Part shown: positions 47,107 to 57,949 of the stretch, in pieces
Layout of the letters: each line of letters begins with the position of its first letter
How positions within the stretch are numbered: position 1 is the stretch's first letter
Assembly (NCBI RefSeq): GCF_000699445.3
Contig: NC_067195.1
Location: forward strand, 58,565,591-58,629,590
Source: Schistosoma haematobium
Lineage: Eukaryota > Platyhelminthes > Trematoda > Strigeidida > Schistosomatidae
DNA: 64,000 nt
Direction of reading: 5' to 3'
Program-made: the position numbers and the translations under genes
Notes under the pieces: model-generated
Seen by the model: only the letters and a program-made list of their open reading frames with translations
The model's database searches: none
Told to the model about the DNA's origin: nothing

Positions 47107-47640
47107 CTAATAAAAATGTTAATCGCTGGACCTTTATCGATACTGTTTGACATGTCTCTGAGGCAGTCCAGACTGCCCAGGGACTGGAAAGAGGCAATAA
47201 TAAGTCCGGTGTATAAGGCTAGGAATAAGGATCTAGTTAGCAACTATGGACCCGTTAGCTTAACTAGTGCGGTTGTAAAACTGATGGAAAAAAATCATTC
47301 GGATATCTGTTATAAACTATGTTGAAGGGCGTAATCTTTTCTTCAGGGAACAAAATGGTTTTCGGAGTAGCCTATCATGCTTGATAAATCTTCTCATTCC
47401 AAGGGAAGATTGAGCTGCGATAGAAGATCGGAATATTCCTGTTGATGTGATTTTCATAGATCTAAGTAAGGCCTTCGCTAAGGTCTCCCATTTTGGTCTT
47501 AAATTCAAACTGGGGCGTTTTGGAATCCGTTATACAGTAGTAGATTGGATAACTAACCTTCTCCATGACAGGAGACAAAGGGTAAGGGTTAATGTAGCTC
47601 TCACCTCATGAGTACCTGTAAAAAGTATAATTCCCAAAGG
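47107..47640 (+). pseudogene. CR1/jockey-like RT fragment
   Basis: Broken pieces in different frames: DWKEAIISPVYKARNKDLVS, YGPVSLTSAVVKLMEK, VIFIDLSKAFAKVSH and WITNLLHDRRQRVRV. It stops before the catalytic FADD box. It is separate from the element that follows. Confidence 0.85.
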
Positions 47641-48270
47641 TACAATGAAACGAGCTACTCCGTTCACCCGGAAGCAGACGAGCTTTTACCAGTTGTCTCT
47701 ATTCCAGAGGTGTTGGAGACTCCGTTGGTAAACAGTCATGATAATCGCAACTGCAACCATATGGATTATATAATAAAGTTGCAAGTTGACATGAACATTC
47801 TCAATCCGTTTAAGTATCTCATCAGCCCCAACATCACAGAGACTCCGGATCAAGTGTATGACATAGATAATTCCCTAGATCGTGTTGTATCAGAGGTATT
47901 TGAAAGAATAAGACGATCTAGCAATACAATTGTGTTTAATATACCGGACACATATGCCCTTAAAAATATCAAATCTAGTCTGCTTAGAGCCAGCAATATG
48001 ACACACGTACCATGTGTATGCACAAGATTAAAAATAAGTCATCCTGATATTCACTCACCGATCTTGTTCAAATTCAACTCATCTGTAGACGCCAGTGAAT
48101 TTCTAACTTTCGAAACTCTTACCAATCATAAGAGTATTCATGAAACTACCAATTGCAATTTTTACTCTAACCTGCTTCACCACGATAACGCTCAGTTGCT
48201 TATTCTTTTGTTCAAAGCCGCTTTCTGTCCAATAAAATTACTCATCTTAAAACCCTTTTATTCCTTGTAA
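47608..48270 (+). pseudogene. ORF1-like protein of an old non-LTR element
   Basis: 221 codons open. Contains NTIVFNIPDTYALKNIKSSL and HVPCVCTRLKISHPD, a pattern I associate with ORF1 of CR1-like fluke elements. The last 30 codons run, by a frameshift, into what should be the start of the endonuclease. No longer intact. Confidence 0.6.
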
Positions 48271-48850
48271 ATCCAACCATTGTACTTATTACGGAAACGG
48301 TGCAATTCAACTATATCGGATCACTCATTGAAGGTAGGTAACTATGTTTTCTCTAGAACCTATAGATGTTATGGATTAGGAGTATCGGTACAATTATCTA
48401 TGTCCGTTCAGACATTCAGACGTGCGAATTTGAGGGTTAACCTCCTGGTACTATAGACGAATCCACTTTGGTTACTGTAAGCTTTAGATCTCAAAATTGT
48501 CTACTGGTGGGATGCATACACAGACCACCACATGCGGATACTAAGCTTGACGGATTACTAACAACCATCTTTTCCATTGCTTCGCACCAACCACATACTT
48601 TTAAAATCATCAGAGGTGATTTTAATCCGCCAAACATTACAAATTGTTCGACTCCGGTACCAGGTCGATATAACAAGCTAGTTTAAACAATAGAAATTTT
48701 TGGATGGGTCCAACAGGTCCGAAAACCTACTTGTGGGAATAATATACTTCACTTATTGTTTACAATCAACATACACTATCTCAGTGCATGTCAATCATGA
48801 GATTGTAGTGCGGCATCGAGTCGCGGTTGACTATGATCACCGCTACAGGA
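48190..48850 (+). pseudogene. Broken APE-type endonuclease of the old non-LTR element
   Basis: Endonuclease landmarks in two or three frames: VGCIHRPPHADT, IIRGDFNPPNI, and a C-terminal stretch in which the SDH motif is damaged. Several stops and frameshifts. Confidence 0.75.
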
Positions 48851-50060
48851 AGACTACGTACCAGTTAACCGATAAGATCCCCCGTAGGCCAAATATCAGA
48901 AGGCAGTTGATGGCTGTAGTCGAGATGTATTTGTTGGCGATCTCGTGGTATCAAAAGAATACCGGGATCGTGCCAAAAGAGTACAAGCGGAACTACTGAG
49001 CAAACGTAAGCTCGTGCAAGGTCACAATCCATAGAGAAGGTATGTATTTTGGTACAGTTAAACAAACAAGTACGGTAAAACAGTCCCTGGTGCAATTGGT
49101 TATGATAATAATTGTTCTCATCACACCAATCGTGTTCTCTTGATAAAAGTAGGTCACTACAGGAGCCCCTCGCTCGAAAAGGTTTACACTTTCGATAAGT
49201 AGCGGTTTCGTTCGTCGGACTGGTCAGCAAACATGCAACTCTAGGACGAAATGGTTGGCAAAACAGGAAGCGATCGCTGATCCTCGAGTCGCCACTGAAG
49301 GTCTTTTACATAGAACAGTACCAGGAGAAACAGGCTGCATTTGTTGCTCATGTTCATGTTATTTCATCCTATGCAAACCAAAGGGTGAAATAACAAAGAA
49401 AGACAAATCAAACATCATCTACAAAATAAATTGTGCCAAATGCGAAAAACACTACATCGGACAAAGCAGTCACCCCCTTCACCTTCGCCTACATGAACAT
49501 CAGTTAGCAGTTAAACGCCATGGTACTTCCTCACTTATATCAATACACGTGGACAACTGTGGACACTCATTCGATTTGAAAAATGTGGGAATCTTGGACA
49601 GAGGAAATTCCCAAAACACCAGAGAATTTTTAGAGGCCTGGCACTCAGTTCAATCAACAAGCACATTGAAATCGATCCAATTTGTCAACCAATCAGGAAA
49701 ATTATAAACATATATAGGGACAAAAATCAAACCAACGGGAGGCACAACCAAAAGAAGGAAGTAAACAACGACAAATTTAATTTCAATAAGAACCAATCAA
49801 CGTCGAGGTGTACAGAACAAGCTGTGAAACGCATATGGAGAAATTCAAAGTTTGTGCTGATGACGTCGTTCAGAAGAACGATGAACGCTTCACGATACAA
49901 CCAGCTCAGAGAACAAAACTCCATCAAAATCATCCACCTGAGCTAAAATCTTCTCCACCATCTTCACAGATGAACCAGAGCAGACATTTTGATCTACAAA
50001 CCTGGAAGCGGACTGAAACTCTTACTCAATGTTTTTTATGGTAAACTTACCTTACCACAA
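48850..50060 (+). mobile_element. Penelope-like element fragment nested in the old non-LTR element
   Basis: It separates the endonuclease part from the endonuclease-RT linker of the older element. The recognisable core is the GIY-YIG domain at 49390-49660. Edges are approximate, since no target duplication was seen. The first 400 bp is not identified. Confidence 0.65.
49255..49707 (+). pseudogene. Penelope-like GIY-YIG endonuclease domain
   Basis: Contains NIIYKINCAKCEKHYIGQS (GIY and YIG motifs with the Penelope-type CxxC between), RLHEHQLAVK, then DNCGHSFDLKNVGILDR and NTREFLEAWHS. Order and spacing are those of Penelope-like endonucleases. The reverse transcriptase is missing, so this is a remnant. 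It is different from the remnant at 16.4 kb. Confidence 0.88.
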
Positions 50061-50089
50061 ATAATATTGACATTCCTTTTTCCAATCCA

Positions 50090-50798
50090 TACCACAACCT
50101 GATATATTGCCTTGACTGCACAGCTCCAATTAATAACCATGTGGCTTATAATGCTAAGAGGGGCCAGAATACTGTTAAAATTTTCAAAAGAAAGATGAGG
50201 CAATTAAAACACCGCTACTACAGGCATAATGACGTGTATGCACTTCAGAGCATACTTAACATGCTCGACAGAAATGCTTCATCTAAACGCAAGCACTTTG
50301 TGAATATAGAAAATAAAGCCCTAGGTAGTAAGAGCCCAGAATTATCAATACTCCGGCTTTTTAAATCCCATGTGAAGTCAAGCATTTTTGATGACCCTGA
50401 TATTATTTATGAATAATTCAGCCAGCATTTCTCACAATGCTAGAAAACGGGAACTGAAAGCTCTATCGATACATTTCCAATGATCACATCCAGACACCTA
50501 TCGAAAATTGATTTTATACCCTCCAACATCAAGCAGGCCATAGATGCCCTGAAAAAGTCTTATCATGGTGGACCTGATGGGATCCCTTCATCATTTGTGA
50601 AATATGGTGGTAGAGAATTCCCACTACTTTGTTTGAAACTCCCCAACCTATCTATGGAATATGGAACCTATCCATCTGTATGGAAAACATCTCTTATAAC
50701 CCCTAGATTCAAAACAGGATCACGTAGTGATATTGCTAACTATGGGTCAATTAATTTGACATCCGTGCTATCAAGAACCATGAAAAAATCATCCACAA
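50090..50798 (+). pseudogene. Old non-LTR element: linker and N-terminal RT
   Basis: Reads TVKIFKRKMRQLKHRYYRHN, then (after a stop) FIPSNIKQAIDALKKSYHGG, PDGIPSSFVKYGG and WKTSLITPRFKTGSRSDIAN. It breaks off at ATGAAAAAATCATCCACAA, where the CR1-like element is inserted. Confidence 0.85.
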
Positions 50799-51152
50799 TT
50801 CACCGACCGCGCTTTTCGAACGGGAAGTTTAGTCCTAACGTGATTTGCATTTATCAAACTTTTGCTGTGTTCTTACGCAACAAAAGTACCATTTCAGTTC
50901 TAAAGAATCTATCCTGAGCTATACGTTCGGTAGATTACTTTTTTTTTGAGTTTCACTATATTTAATAGTTACCTGTGGTTTTGCCTCAGCTTACTATTCG
51001 GTTTTTTTTTGTTTTTCACGTATAGACTAGTTTCAGTTTATATCACTCGTTTTGTCCATTTTTGTCCGTTTTCAGTGTGCTTTTTAGTGTTTTTTTTTAA
51101 GAGGTCCTAGGCTCTTGCAAGCATCTATAACATAATTTGCTTCAACACCGTC

Positions 51153-52616
51153 ATGAAAAACTCATGCAAACGTCCGGGATGCCGTTTTGCTGTCACAACT
51201 GGCATGCAGTGCGACAACTGCAAAGGTTGGTTCCACGAAGCATGCACAGATCTGACAGCAACTGCTTACAACAGACTCAGCAAGTCAGAGCAAAAGTGGG
51301 TGTGTGTCACGTGCAACACAGACTCCGTAGTCTTGCTGAGTAACATCATTGTCCTACTGACAAGTCTTCGGAACAAGTTGTCAGTTAACTTGGAATACGA
51401 TAGTAAAAAAACTGATATACAAACAAGAGAGTGCAACGGACCCAAAAACAGGGATATCGATAGGTATTCCATCGATGGAACATCCATCCACACTAACGAC
51501 GACGTGTTGAGGCTCAGTACCATCATTACGTCGACGGTACTGAACTCCCTAGGCAAACTCGGGTCTCCCAGCTCAGGGTCCCCGAACACAACAGTGGTTG
51601 CCAAAAACCCTGCATGTGATTCGACCCACGTTAAGAGAGCCCAAAAGAACCAGGCATCACCGCCTAAGCCGAGCAACCCAAGAGTTGCTGCACGGAAAAT
51701 AACTGGTAATCTAGTCGCACAGTCTACCCCCAAGACTGTTCGTCCGGTCAATAAAGAGCCCATGATTCATAAACGCACACTGACCTCCAAACAACAAGTT
51801 ACTAAACCTGAACCCATCGTGAAATCTGGTAAATTAACAACAGTTCGTGACGATTCTCTCATTATCATGAACCTCGTTGACAAGCCTGATCTTCCTCTCA
51901 GTCTGCAGGACAAAAACGACAGGATGCTCTGGGGTGAATTGAACAAGAAGCTCGAACTTCCTAGAATAGAGCCTTTGACGGTCACCCGGCTCACTCGAGG
52001 AAAGGATTCTAAGCATCTAAATCACCCGAGGCTTCTCCGAGTAACACTTAAGGCTGCTACCGACGTAGAGGACGTCTTGCTAGCAAGCCACTTGCTGAAA
52101 TCAGATGGTAACGTAAGAATACTGCCCGACACACCGTACTCTGAGCGCAGTATCATACGAAACGTCCCTAAAGAATCTCGTGAGAAGTTTTTCCGCGGAA
52201 GAAACATAATTGTCCAAGGTATACCGGAAAATGCAGACCCTACTCAATCAAATTCTGACATCAGGGAATGGAAATTCATCAAACAGTCCTTGAGGCTCAA
52301 ACACATACTGACTCAGCATGTGACGAGACTAGCCAAGAAGGACGGTGATCTTAGACCCCGTCTAATGAAGATAACCTTCCCATCTTCCCACATGGCGGCT
52401 GCAGTTCTGGAAGCATTTCGTGCTAATAGACGTCGATTGCCACCTGGAATCCACATGCACCCGGATAGGCCATACGAAGTTAGGACCAAGAACAAAGACA
52501 AGTTGGAGCTGACCATTCCACTTGTGGACTGTCTAAACGATAAAAAAACGTGTAAAGGACAGGGCCTACCACCTCGGCAAACCTCACATAGGTGGGCTAC
52601 CTGTCCATTCACATAA
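51153..52616 (+). CDS. CR1-like ORF1 protein with PHD-type zinc finger
   Basis: 487 codons. Residues 5-54 form a C4HC3 PHD-like finger: C5, C10, C20, C23, H28, C31, C51, C54, with CDNCKGWFHEAC in the middle. The middle is Ser/Thr/Pro-rich. The C-terminal half has RVTLKAATDVEDVLL and RNIIVQGIPENADP, resembling the nucleic-acid-binding part of CR1 ORF1. The product should bind element RNA in the retrotransposition particle. It ends 64 nt before the ORF2 ATG. Confidence 0.85.
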   Translation: MKNSCKRPGCRFAVTTGMQCDNCKGWFHEACTDLTATAYNRLSKSEQKWVCVTCNTDSVVLLSNIIVLLTSLRNKLSVNLEYDSKKTDIQTRECNGPKNRDIDRYSIDGTSIHTNDDVLRLSTIITSTVLNSLGKLGSPSSGSPNTTVVAKNPACDSTHVKRAQKNQASPPKPSNPRVAARKITGNLVAQSTPKTVRPVNKEPMIHKRTLTSKQQVTKPEPIVKSGKLTTVRDDSLIIMNLVDKPDLPLSLQDKNDRMLWGELNKKLELPRIEPLTVTRLTRGKDSKHLNHPRLLRVTLKAATDVEDVLLASHLLKSDGNVRILPDTPYSERSIIRNVPKESREKFFRGRNIIVQGIPENADPTQSNSDIREWKFIKQSLRLKHILTQHVTRLAKKDGDLRPRLMKITFPSSHMAAAVLEAFRANRRRLPPGIHMHPDRPYEVRTKNKDKLELTIPLVDCLNDKKTCKGQGLPPRQTSHRWATCPFT

Positions 52617-52680
52617 GGTTCATACAGAAAAACAGGACGAAGCTCACGCGTTCCAAATTGAAAGCATAAACTGCTTATAT

Positions 52681-55059
52681 ATGAACGCCGCGAGTCTACC
52701 AAACAAACTGGATGTATTACGTGAACTAAGCAACGCTAATAAGGCCCATCTGATAGGAATATCTGAAACATGGATATCTTCTCAGTTCTCGGACCAAGAG
52801 TTAGCATTGCCTGGGATGACTTTGTTCCGCAACGACAGAAAAACAGGAATTGGGGGCGGAGTAGCCATATACATAAGCTCTTGCTTGGAGGTGCACCAAG
52901 TTCACAACCTCGAGTTTAACAATCTTGAGGAATCCATATGGTGCTCTGTAAGATTGTCTAGTACTTCCAGGTGTCTAGTCGGAGTCATTTACAGGAAGCC
53001 AACTGCCGACACCGAGTACGATAGTCGTATGCTGGAAGGACTATCCCGCTCTATCCGTCTCGGTTTCACACACATCCTGATTCTAGGGGACTTTAATCTC
53101 CCTAGAGTCAACTTCGCGGAACACACGTACACTGGAGGCGACAACTCAATTGAAGCTCGGTTCTTCAACCTCATCGATGACTTGGGCTTATATGAAAACG
53201 TGAGGTCGGCAACTCGTTGGAGAAACAGTCAGACACCATCGCGCTTAGACTGTGTATTCACTAACGAAGAATTCCTAGTCGACAACCTCTCAATCCTGGC
53301 TCCTCTGGGAAAAAGCGATCATGCCGTCATAGCCTTCAGTTTTGTCATCAAAACTAAGCTAAGGTATCCCAACAATAATTTGCGTTGGAATTTTAAACGG
53401 CTGAATGTGCCAGCTCTACATGACTATCTACAACAGGTGGTTTGGGATGTTCACCCTCAAATCGATGTGGATGGTCATTGGGACTTCTTACTGCACACGC
53501 TCTTATGTGCTACAGACCATTCAGTTCCTCAAACGGTTCCCAAAAGCTTCAAGCCACCTACAATAATCAAGAACCGTACCCTTCGCCTCCTAAGCCGCAA
53601 ACGGCACTGTTGGGCGGAATACAAACGAACTAATAACGATGGAGCGTATAGGCAATACAAACATATCAGGAACACATGCACGAAGGCTATAAGAGAAGAC
53701 AGGCTTCAGTACCAAACAAAGCTTATGGACAAATTCGCCTCTAACCCTAGAAGCCTATTCCGTTATGCAGCCTCTCTTCGTCAAGCCAAGACAGGAGTTT
53801 CTCAACTGCTAGGTCTTAACGGCCCGACCAACAACGATGGCGACGCCGCTAACCTTCTGGCGGCCCATTACTCTCAAACATTTCAACCGGCTGACATCAA
53901 CTTTATTGACGACAGTCTCATCTCCAACTCCACAGGACTTTCTGAAGTAGACCTAAGCGCTGACTTGGTGTTCCGGAAATTGCAGCACTTAAGACTTGAC
54001 ACTTCTCCTGGCCCGGATATGGTTCATCCTGCCATACTGAGGGAGGCAGCCTCAATCCTGGCAACGCCGCTTAGCGTGATGTTTTCACACTCGCTTAGCC
54101 GAGGCAAATTACCGGAAAATTGGAAGTTGGCTCACATCACACCAATTTTCAAAGGTGGTCGACGCAATGAACCTTCAAGTTATCGGCCGGTGGCTCTTCT
54201 GTCATTACCTTCAAAACTCATGGAGTCCCTGATATGCGACGGTTTAAACGACTATCTACTGTCCTTAAATTTCTTCTCACCCCAACAGCATGGTTTCAGG
54301 AAGGGTTACTCTTGTATAACCAACCTGCTGACTGCGGTGGACAGATGGACAAGCATCCTCGATCGCAAGGGAAAGGTTGATATCATTTACCTTGATTTCT
54401 CAAAAGCTTTTGATAAGGTTAACCACTTGTGTCTTATCAACAAGCTCAAACGACTAGGTATCAAACCACCTCTAATTGATTGGCTTACTTCATACCTAAT
54501 AAATCGACACTTTAAGGTCAGGGTTAATTTCACTTTATCTCAGGCTATGGAATGTCCTAGTGGGGTCCCCCAGGGCTCAGTACTAGGGCCTCTTCTCTTC
54601 TTGACCTACATAAATGATCTTCCTCAACAGGTAACGTCAGACTTATTACTTTTTGCCGACGACGTGAAACTTTGGAGAGAGATACGCAACCAAGACGATA
54701 TACAGGCACTTCAGGAGGATCTGACTCAACTTCAAAGTTGGGCAGACGATAACGGACTTACCTTTAACACTTCAAAGTGTAAAGTAGTCCATCTGCGACA
54801 TGTTGCAAACTACAGTTACAACTTAGGAAACTCCTCTCTAGTAGTATCCCAAGTCGAAAAAGATTTAGGAGTCCTTGTGCCCCATGATTTAAAGTCTTAC
54901 GCTAACTGTGACAAAAATGCCTTCCGAGCAAACCTTGCACTGGTAACGTTGAAGCGCATTTTCGGACAGTTTGACGGACGAACTTTCCATACAATCTTCA
55001 ATAGTTTCATCCGTCCCCATTTAGAGTACGGAAACATAGTACTCCCCCCTCACTCCTAA
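52681..55059 (+). CDS. CR1-like ORF2: endonuclease and reverse transcriptase (C-terminus shifted out of frame)
   Basis: 792 codons. Endonuclease: [10 protein letters not shown] (~27), [11 protein letters not shown] (~139), [10 protein letters not shown] (~210). [92 protein letters not shown], catalytic [11 protein letters not shown], then LGVLVPHDL. It stops at 55057-55059 just after YGNIV. The true C-terminus continues in another frame from about 55045. Confidence 0.92.
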   Translation: MNAASLPNKLDVLRELSNANKAHLIGISETWISSQFSDQELALPGMTLFRNDRKTGIGGGVAIYISSCLEVHQVHNLEFNNLEESIWCSVRLSSTSRCLVGVIYRKPTADTEYDSRMLEGLSRSIRLGFTHILILGDFNLPRVNFAEHTYTGGDNSIEARFFNLIDDLGLYENVRSATRWRNSQTPSRLDCVFTNEEFLVDNLSILAPLGKSDHAVIAFSFVIKTKLRYPNNNLRWNFKRLNVPALHDYLQQVVWDVHPQIDVDGHWDFLLHTLLCATDHSVPQTVPKSFKPPTIIKNRTLRLLSRKRHCWAEYKRTNNDGAYRQYKHIRNTCTKAIREDRLQYQTKLMDKFASNPRSLFRYAASLRQAKTGVSQLLGLNGPTNNDGDAANLLAAHYSQTFQPADINFIDDSLISNSTGLSEVDLSADLVFRKLQHLRLDTSPGPDMVHPAILREAASILATPLSVMFSHSLSRGKLPENWKLAHITPIFKGGRRNEPSSYRPVALLSLPSKLMESLICDGLNDYLLSLNFFSPQQHGFRKGYSCITNLLTAVDRWTSILDRKGKVDIIYLDFSKAFDKVNHLCLINKLKRLGIKPPLIDWLTSYLINRHFKVRVNFTLSQAMECPSGVPQGSVLGPLLFLTYINDLPQQVTSDLLLFADDVKLWREIRNQDDIQALQEDLTQLQSWADDNGLTFNTSKCKVVHLRHVANYSYNLGNSSLVVSQVEKDLGVLVPHDLKSYANCDKNAFRANLALVTLKRIFGQFDGRTFHTIFNSFIRPHLEYGNIVLPPHS

Positions 55060-55460
55060 AGGACAAGGTCACTTTGGAGCGTATCCAACGGCGAGCCACG
55101 AAATCAGTTCGAGGACTCAAATCTAAGCCTTACGAAGAACGCCTCCGTTCACTAGACCTTTACCCACTAGAATATAGGCGTCTTAGAGGTGATTTACTAA
55201 TGGCTTATAGTATTCTTAACACTTCTGGACATCCTCTTAAACACCTACTCAAGCTTAGTTCGAATAATAACCTAAGGGGTAACACCCAGAAACTGGAAAC
55301 ACAACATGGCAAGACGGAATGTAGACACAACTTCTACTCCTTAAGAGTTGTCAAAAGCTGGAATTCGCTGCCGGCCGAGCTAGTCCAAGCGACTTCTCAG
55401 GAGTCCTTCAAGAGGCAACTTGACCTATTCTTAAGGACCAAGGACAGCATCACATTATGA
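55045..55460 (+). pseudogene. CR1-like ORF2 C-terminal part (frame-shifted)
   Basis: [40 protein letters not shown] and [20 protein letters not shown] are the usual CR1 RT C-terminus. The shift falls at the C6 run 55044-55049. A single base change there joins the two parts, so the element may be intact in reality. Confidence 0.88.
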
Positions 55461-55584
55461 TTTACCAATTTCTTTTCCTTTTTTATTGTTAACATACCTA
55501 GGTTCCTGCCTGGAGGATTTGGTGATCCCCTGCTACTAGACACGGAAGCCTGTTAAGCGAAAGCTTCTTCTATTCCGTCCACAA

Positions 55585-56830
55585 CCATTTGAACCATTTG
55601 AACAAACAGCTATTGACATTTTTACTTTCGGATAGTTTGATTAGTCCATCCCAACACGGGTTTATGACTAATTGCTCATGCTTCACATCGCACCTGCAGT
55701 TTTTTGATCAAATTACCCAAATAAGAGATGTTGGTCAGTCAGTGATAATTCTTTACTTCGATTTGAGTAAAGCTTGTGACAGTGTCTCACACAAACTTCT
55801 TCTAAAACTCTCTTCATTTGGCATACAGAATCCCCTTTTATCTTGGCTCAATACTTTTTTGGAAGAACTTAGCCAAATCGATCGCTTTAGATCTTGCTAC
55901 TCTAAACCTGTGAATGTAACTAGTGGGGTTATACAATGAAGTGTGATTAGTCCATTACTCTTTCTCCTTTTTATCAATGAAATGTGTTCCCTCATTCAGT
56001 ATAGTAAGCCTTTCCTTTTCCCAAAAGTGGTTTGTTTATTCTCTTCTCCCACCAAAGAAAGCTATTTTTCAGCGTTAATCCAAGAAGAAATAAACAAGTT
56101 ATACAAATGGACTGTTTCGTTGTATTTGCCACTTAATGTTGACGAAAGTGGATTTATTCATATTGACCGCTGCCTCAACCTAAATCTGGCTATACACCAA
56201 CATACACTGAAACCTCTCAACACTGTTCGTTACTTGGGTTTAAGATATGGCAACAGTTTGAACTTTTCCGGGCACATTGCATTTCAAGTATCCAAAGCTA
56301 TAAAGTTCATCGGAATCATAGTGATAAACTTCAATAATATCGAATCGAGATTATTATCACTATACAGAAAATGGATCTTACCCATTCTTGAATATGGTAT
56401 TTTAGTTTACAGTAATTACAGGCATAATGACCTGATTAAAATTGAAGGTGTTCAAAGAAGGTTCAGCAAAGCTGTTTTGGGGTATTCCGACAATAAAGAC
56501 TATCACCAACGATGTCAACAACTCAAATTAAAACCTCTCTGAATCAGGCGTATCAAATTAAACCTTATATTTATCTACCGGATTATTAACAAAATTTCTT
56601 ACTCTTCGGTATCCACCCCTTCATACTCCATGATATCTTCCCACAATCTACGCAATAATGAAAATATTCTAGCGATTCCAAGAATCTATACAAACTTATG
56701 CCGGAATTTTTTCGCTATTCGCTACTCAACCATGTGGAACAGACTGCCAGTGAAACTGCAACGCGGTTCAGAAGTCCCCTTGGTGATTTTCTTTCCGAAA
56801 GTAAATTGTGTCACCTATTGAATGTGTTTA
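55585..56830 (+). pseudogene. Old non-LTR element: RT core and C-terminus
   Basis: Continues the RT broken at 50798: NKQLLTFLLSDSLISPSQHG, FDLSKACDSVSHKLLLKL, then GVIQ and a stop, then SPLLFLLFINEMC. Where FADD should be the text is FLFPKVVCLF, so both catalytic Asp residues are gone. The C-terminal MWNRLPVKLQRGSEV remains. It was dead before or after the CR1 insertion. Confidence 0.88.
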
Positions 56831-57116
56831 ATAATGATTTATACAAACAAGGTACATCATCTATCTAACCGACTGAATTGCAAAGCGTAACCTTTGAAAC
56901 TTTTAACGTTTATTTTACTTTATTTTCTTTTTATTCATCTTAATATATGAAGTCTGCTTATGTTCGTATTTATAACTATTACTGTTATTAATATCATTAT
57001 TAGTCCCTCGACACATTAGATATTATTTTCATCTCTTCTATTCCTTCTAAACATAATTTATTTTTAAACATCCAAAGTCTATAATGACAAATTATCTTAT
57101 GTTATACTTAGATAGA

Positions 57117-57600
57117 TTAACTTCTCAGATTCATTTTGTCATCACTACATATATATATAACACATAAAAATTTATATTTGATTATCCATTGCAATTAATC
57201 GTGACTTTCATAGAATCATTCTTAATTATTATCGCACAAATGTTTATATTAATATCCGGTTTTACTCTCTATCCTATTACCTAAATCTATATGTATTTAT
57301 CCGAGTGCACTAAAGGATTATTTTTTATCTTACTCTTTCACTAGGTGTTCATTTCTTTTCTCTCTTCCATCTGAATAAATATTATTCTTAATTTGCGAAG
57401 TTTGTAATTAGGACAATAACTTGTGTTGCACTTTAATTAACTTCTCAGACTCGTTTTTTCGACACCATGCATATATGACTCATACATATTGATATTTGGT
57501 TGTCCTTTTCACTTAATTGATACTTTCATAGTATCACTCCAAACTATGACTGCACAAACATTTATTCTAGTGTCATATCTTATTGCAATAATAAGTTACT
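57117..57600. repeat. Diverged tandem duplication, period about 320 bp
   Basis: AACTTCTCAGATTCATTTTG at 57119 is repeated as AACTTCTCAGACTCGTTTTT at 57440. The similarity runs on through GACTTTCATAGAATCA / ATACTTTCATAGTATCA to GCACAAATGTTTAT / GCACAAACATTTAT. Confidence 0.7.
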
Positions 57601-57913
57601 TTTTTCTTAATTATTTTCTATTTTATTGTTGTTGCTAATTCGACGATACATACAGATAAGTTCATTCTTGTTCTGTGTTCATAAACACACCTATTAAACT
57701 ATTTGCGTATTTCACGTCTCCTTTGTTTCTATTGCCTTACTTTCTCCCTTCCCTTCTTTAAAGTTAATTCAATATTCTTTTCAATTACACAGAACCTGAT
57801 TTATTATTAATATCCTAGTATTAATACTCTCATTTTCAAATATGGCAAATATGATTCTTACATTATTGAAACCTGTGTATTATTACATTTTCGAAGATAC
57901 CCGAAATGGTTTC

Positions 57914-57949
57914 TTCACAACATCTTATGTACCCATAAGATGTTGTGAA
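57914..57949. repeat. Perfect 16-bp hairpin
   Basis: TTCACAACATCTTATG, loop TACC, CATAAGATGTTGTGAA. No T-run follows that would suggest a transcription terminator. Confidence 0.9.

Larger units (their letters stand above)
50799..55577 (+). mobile_element. Near-intact CR1-like non-LTR retrotransposon
   Basis: 4.8-kb insertion flanked by TCCACAA at 50792-50798 and 55578-55584. It has a 5' UTR of about 350 bp, ORF1 with a PHD finger, ORF2 with endonuclease and RT, and a short 3' UTR ending TTCTATTCCG. It splits the RT of an older element at a codon that can be matched on both sides. ORF2 carries one frame break near its end. It resembles SR1-type CR1 elements of schistosomes (inference). Confidence 0.9.

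Noticed and set aside
51266..51763. Minus-strand 165-codon ORF
   Set aside because: Antisense shadow of CR1-like ORF1.
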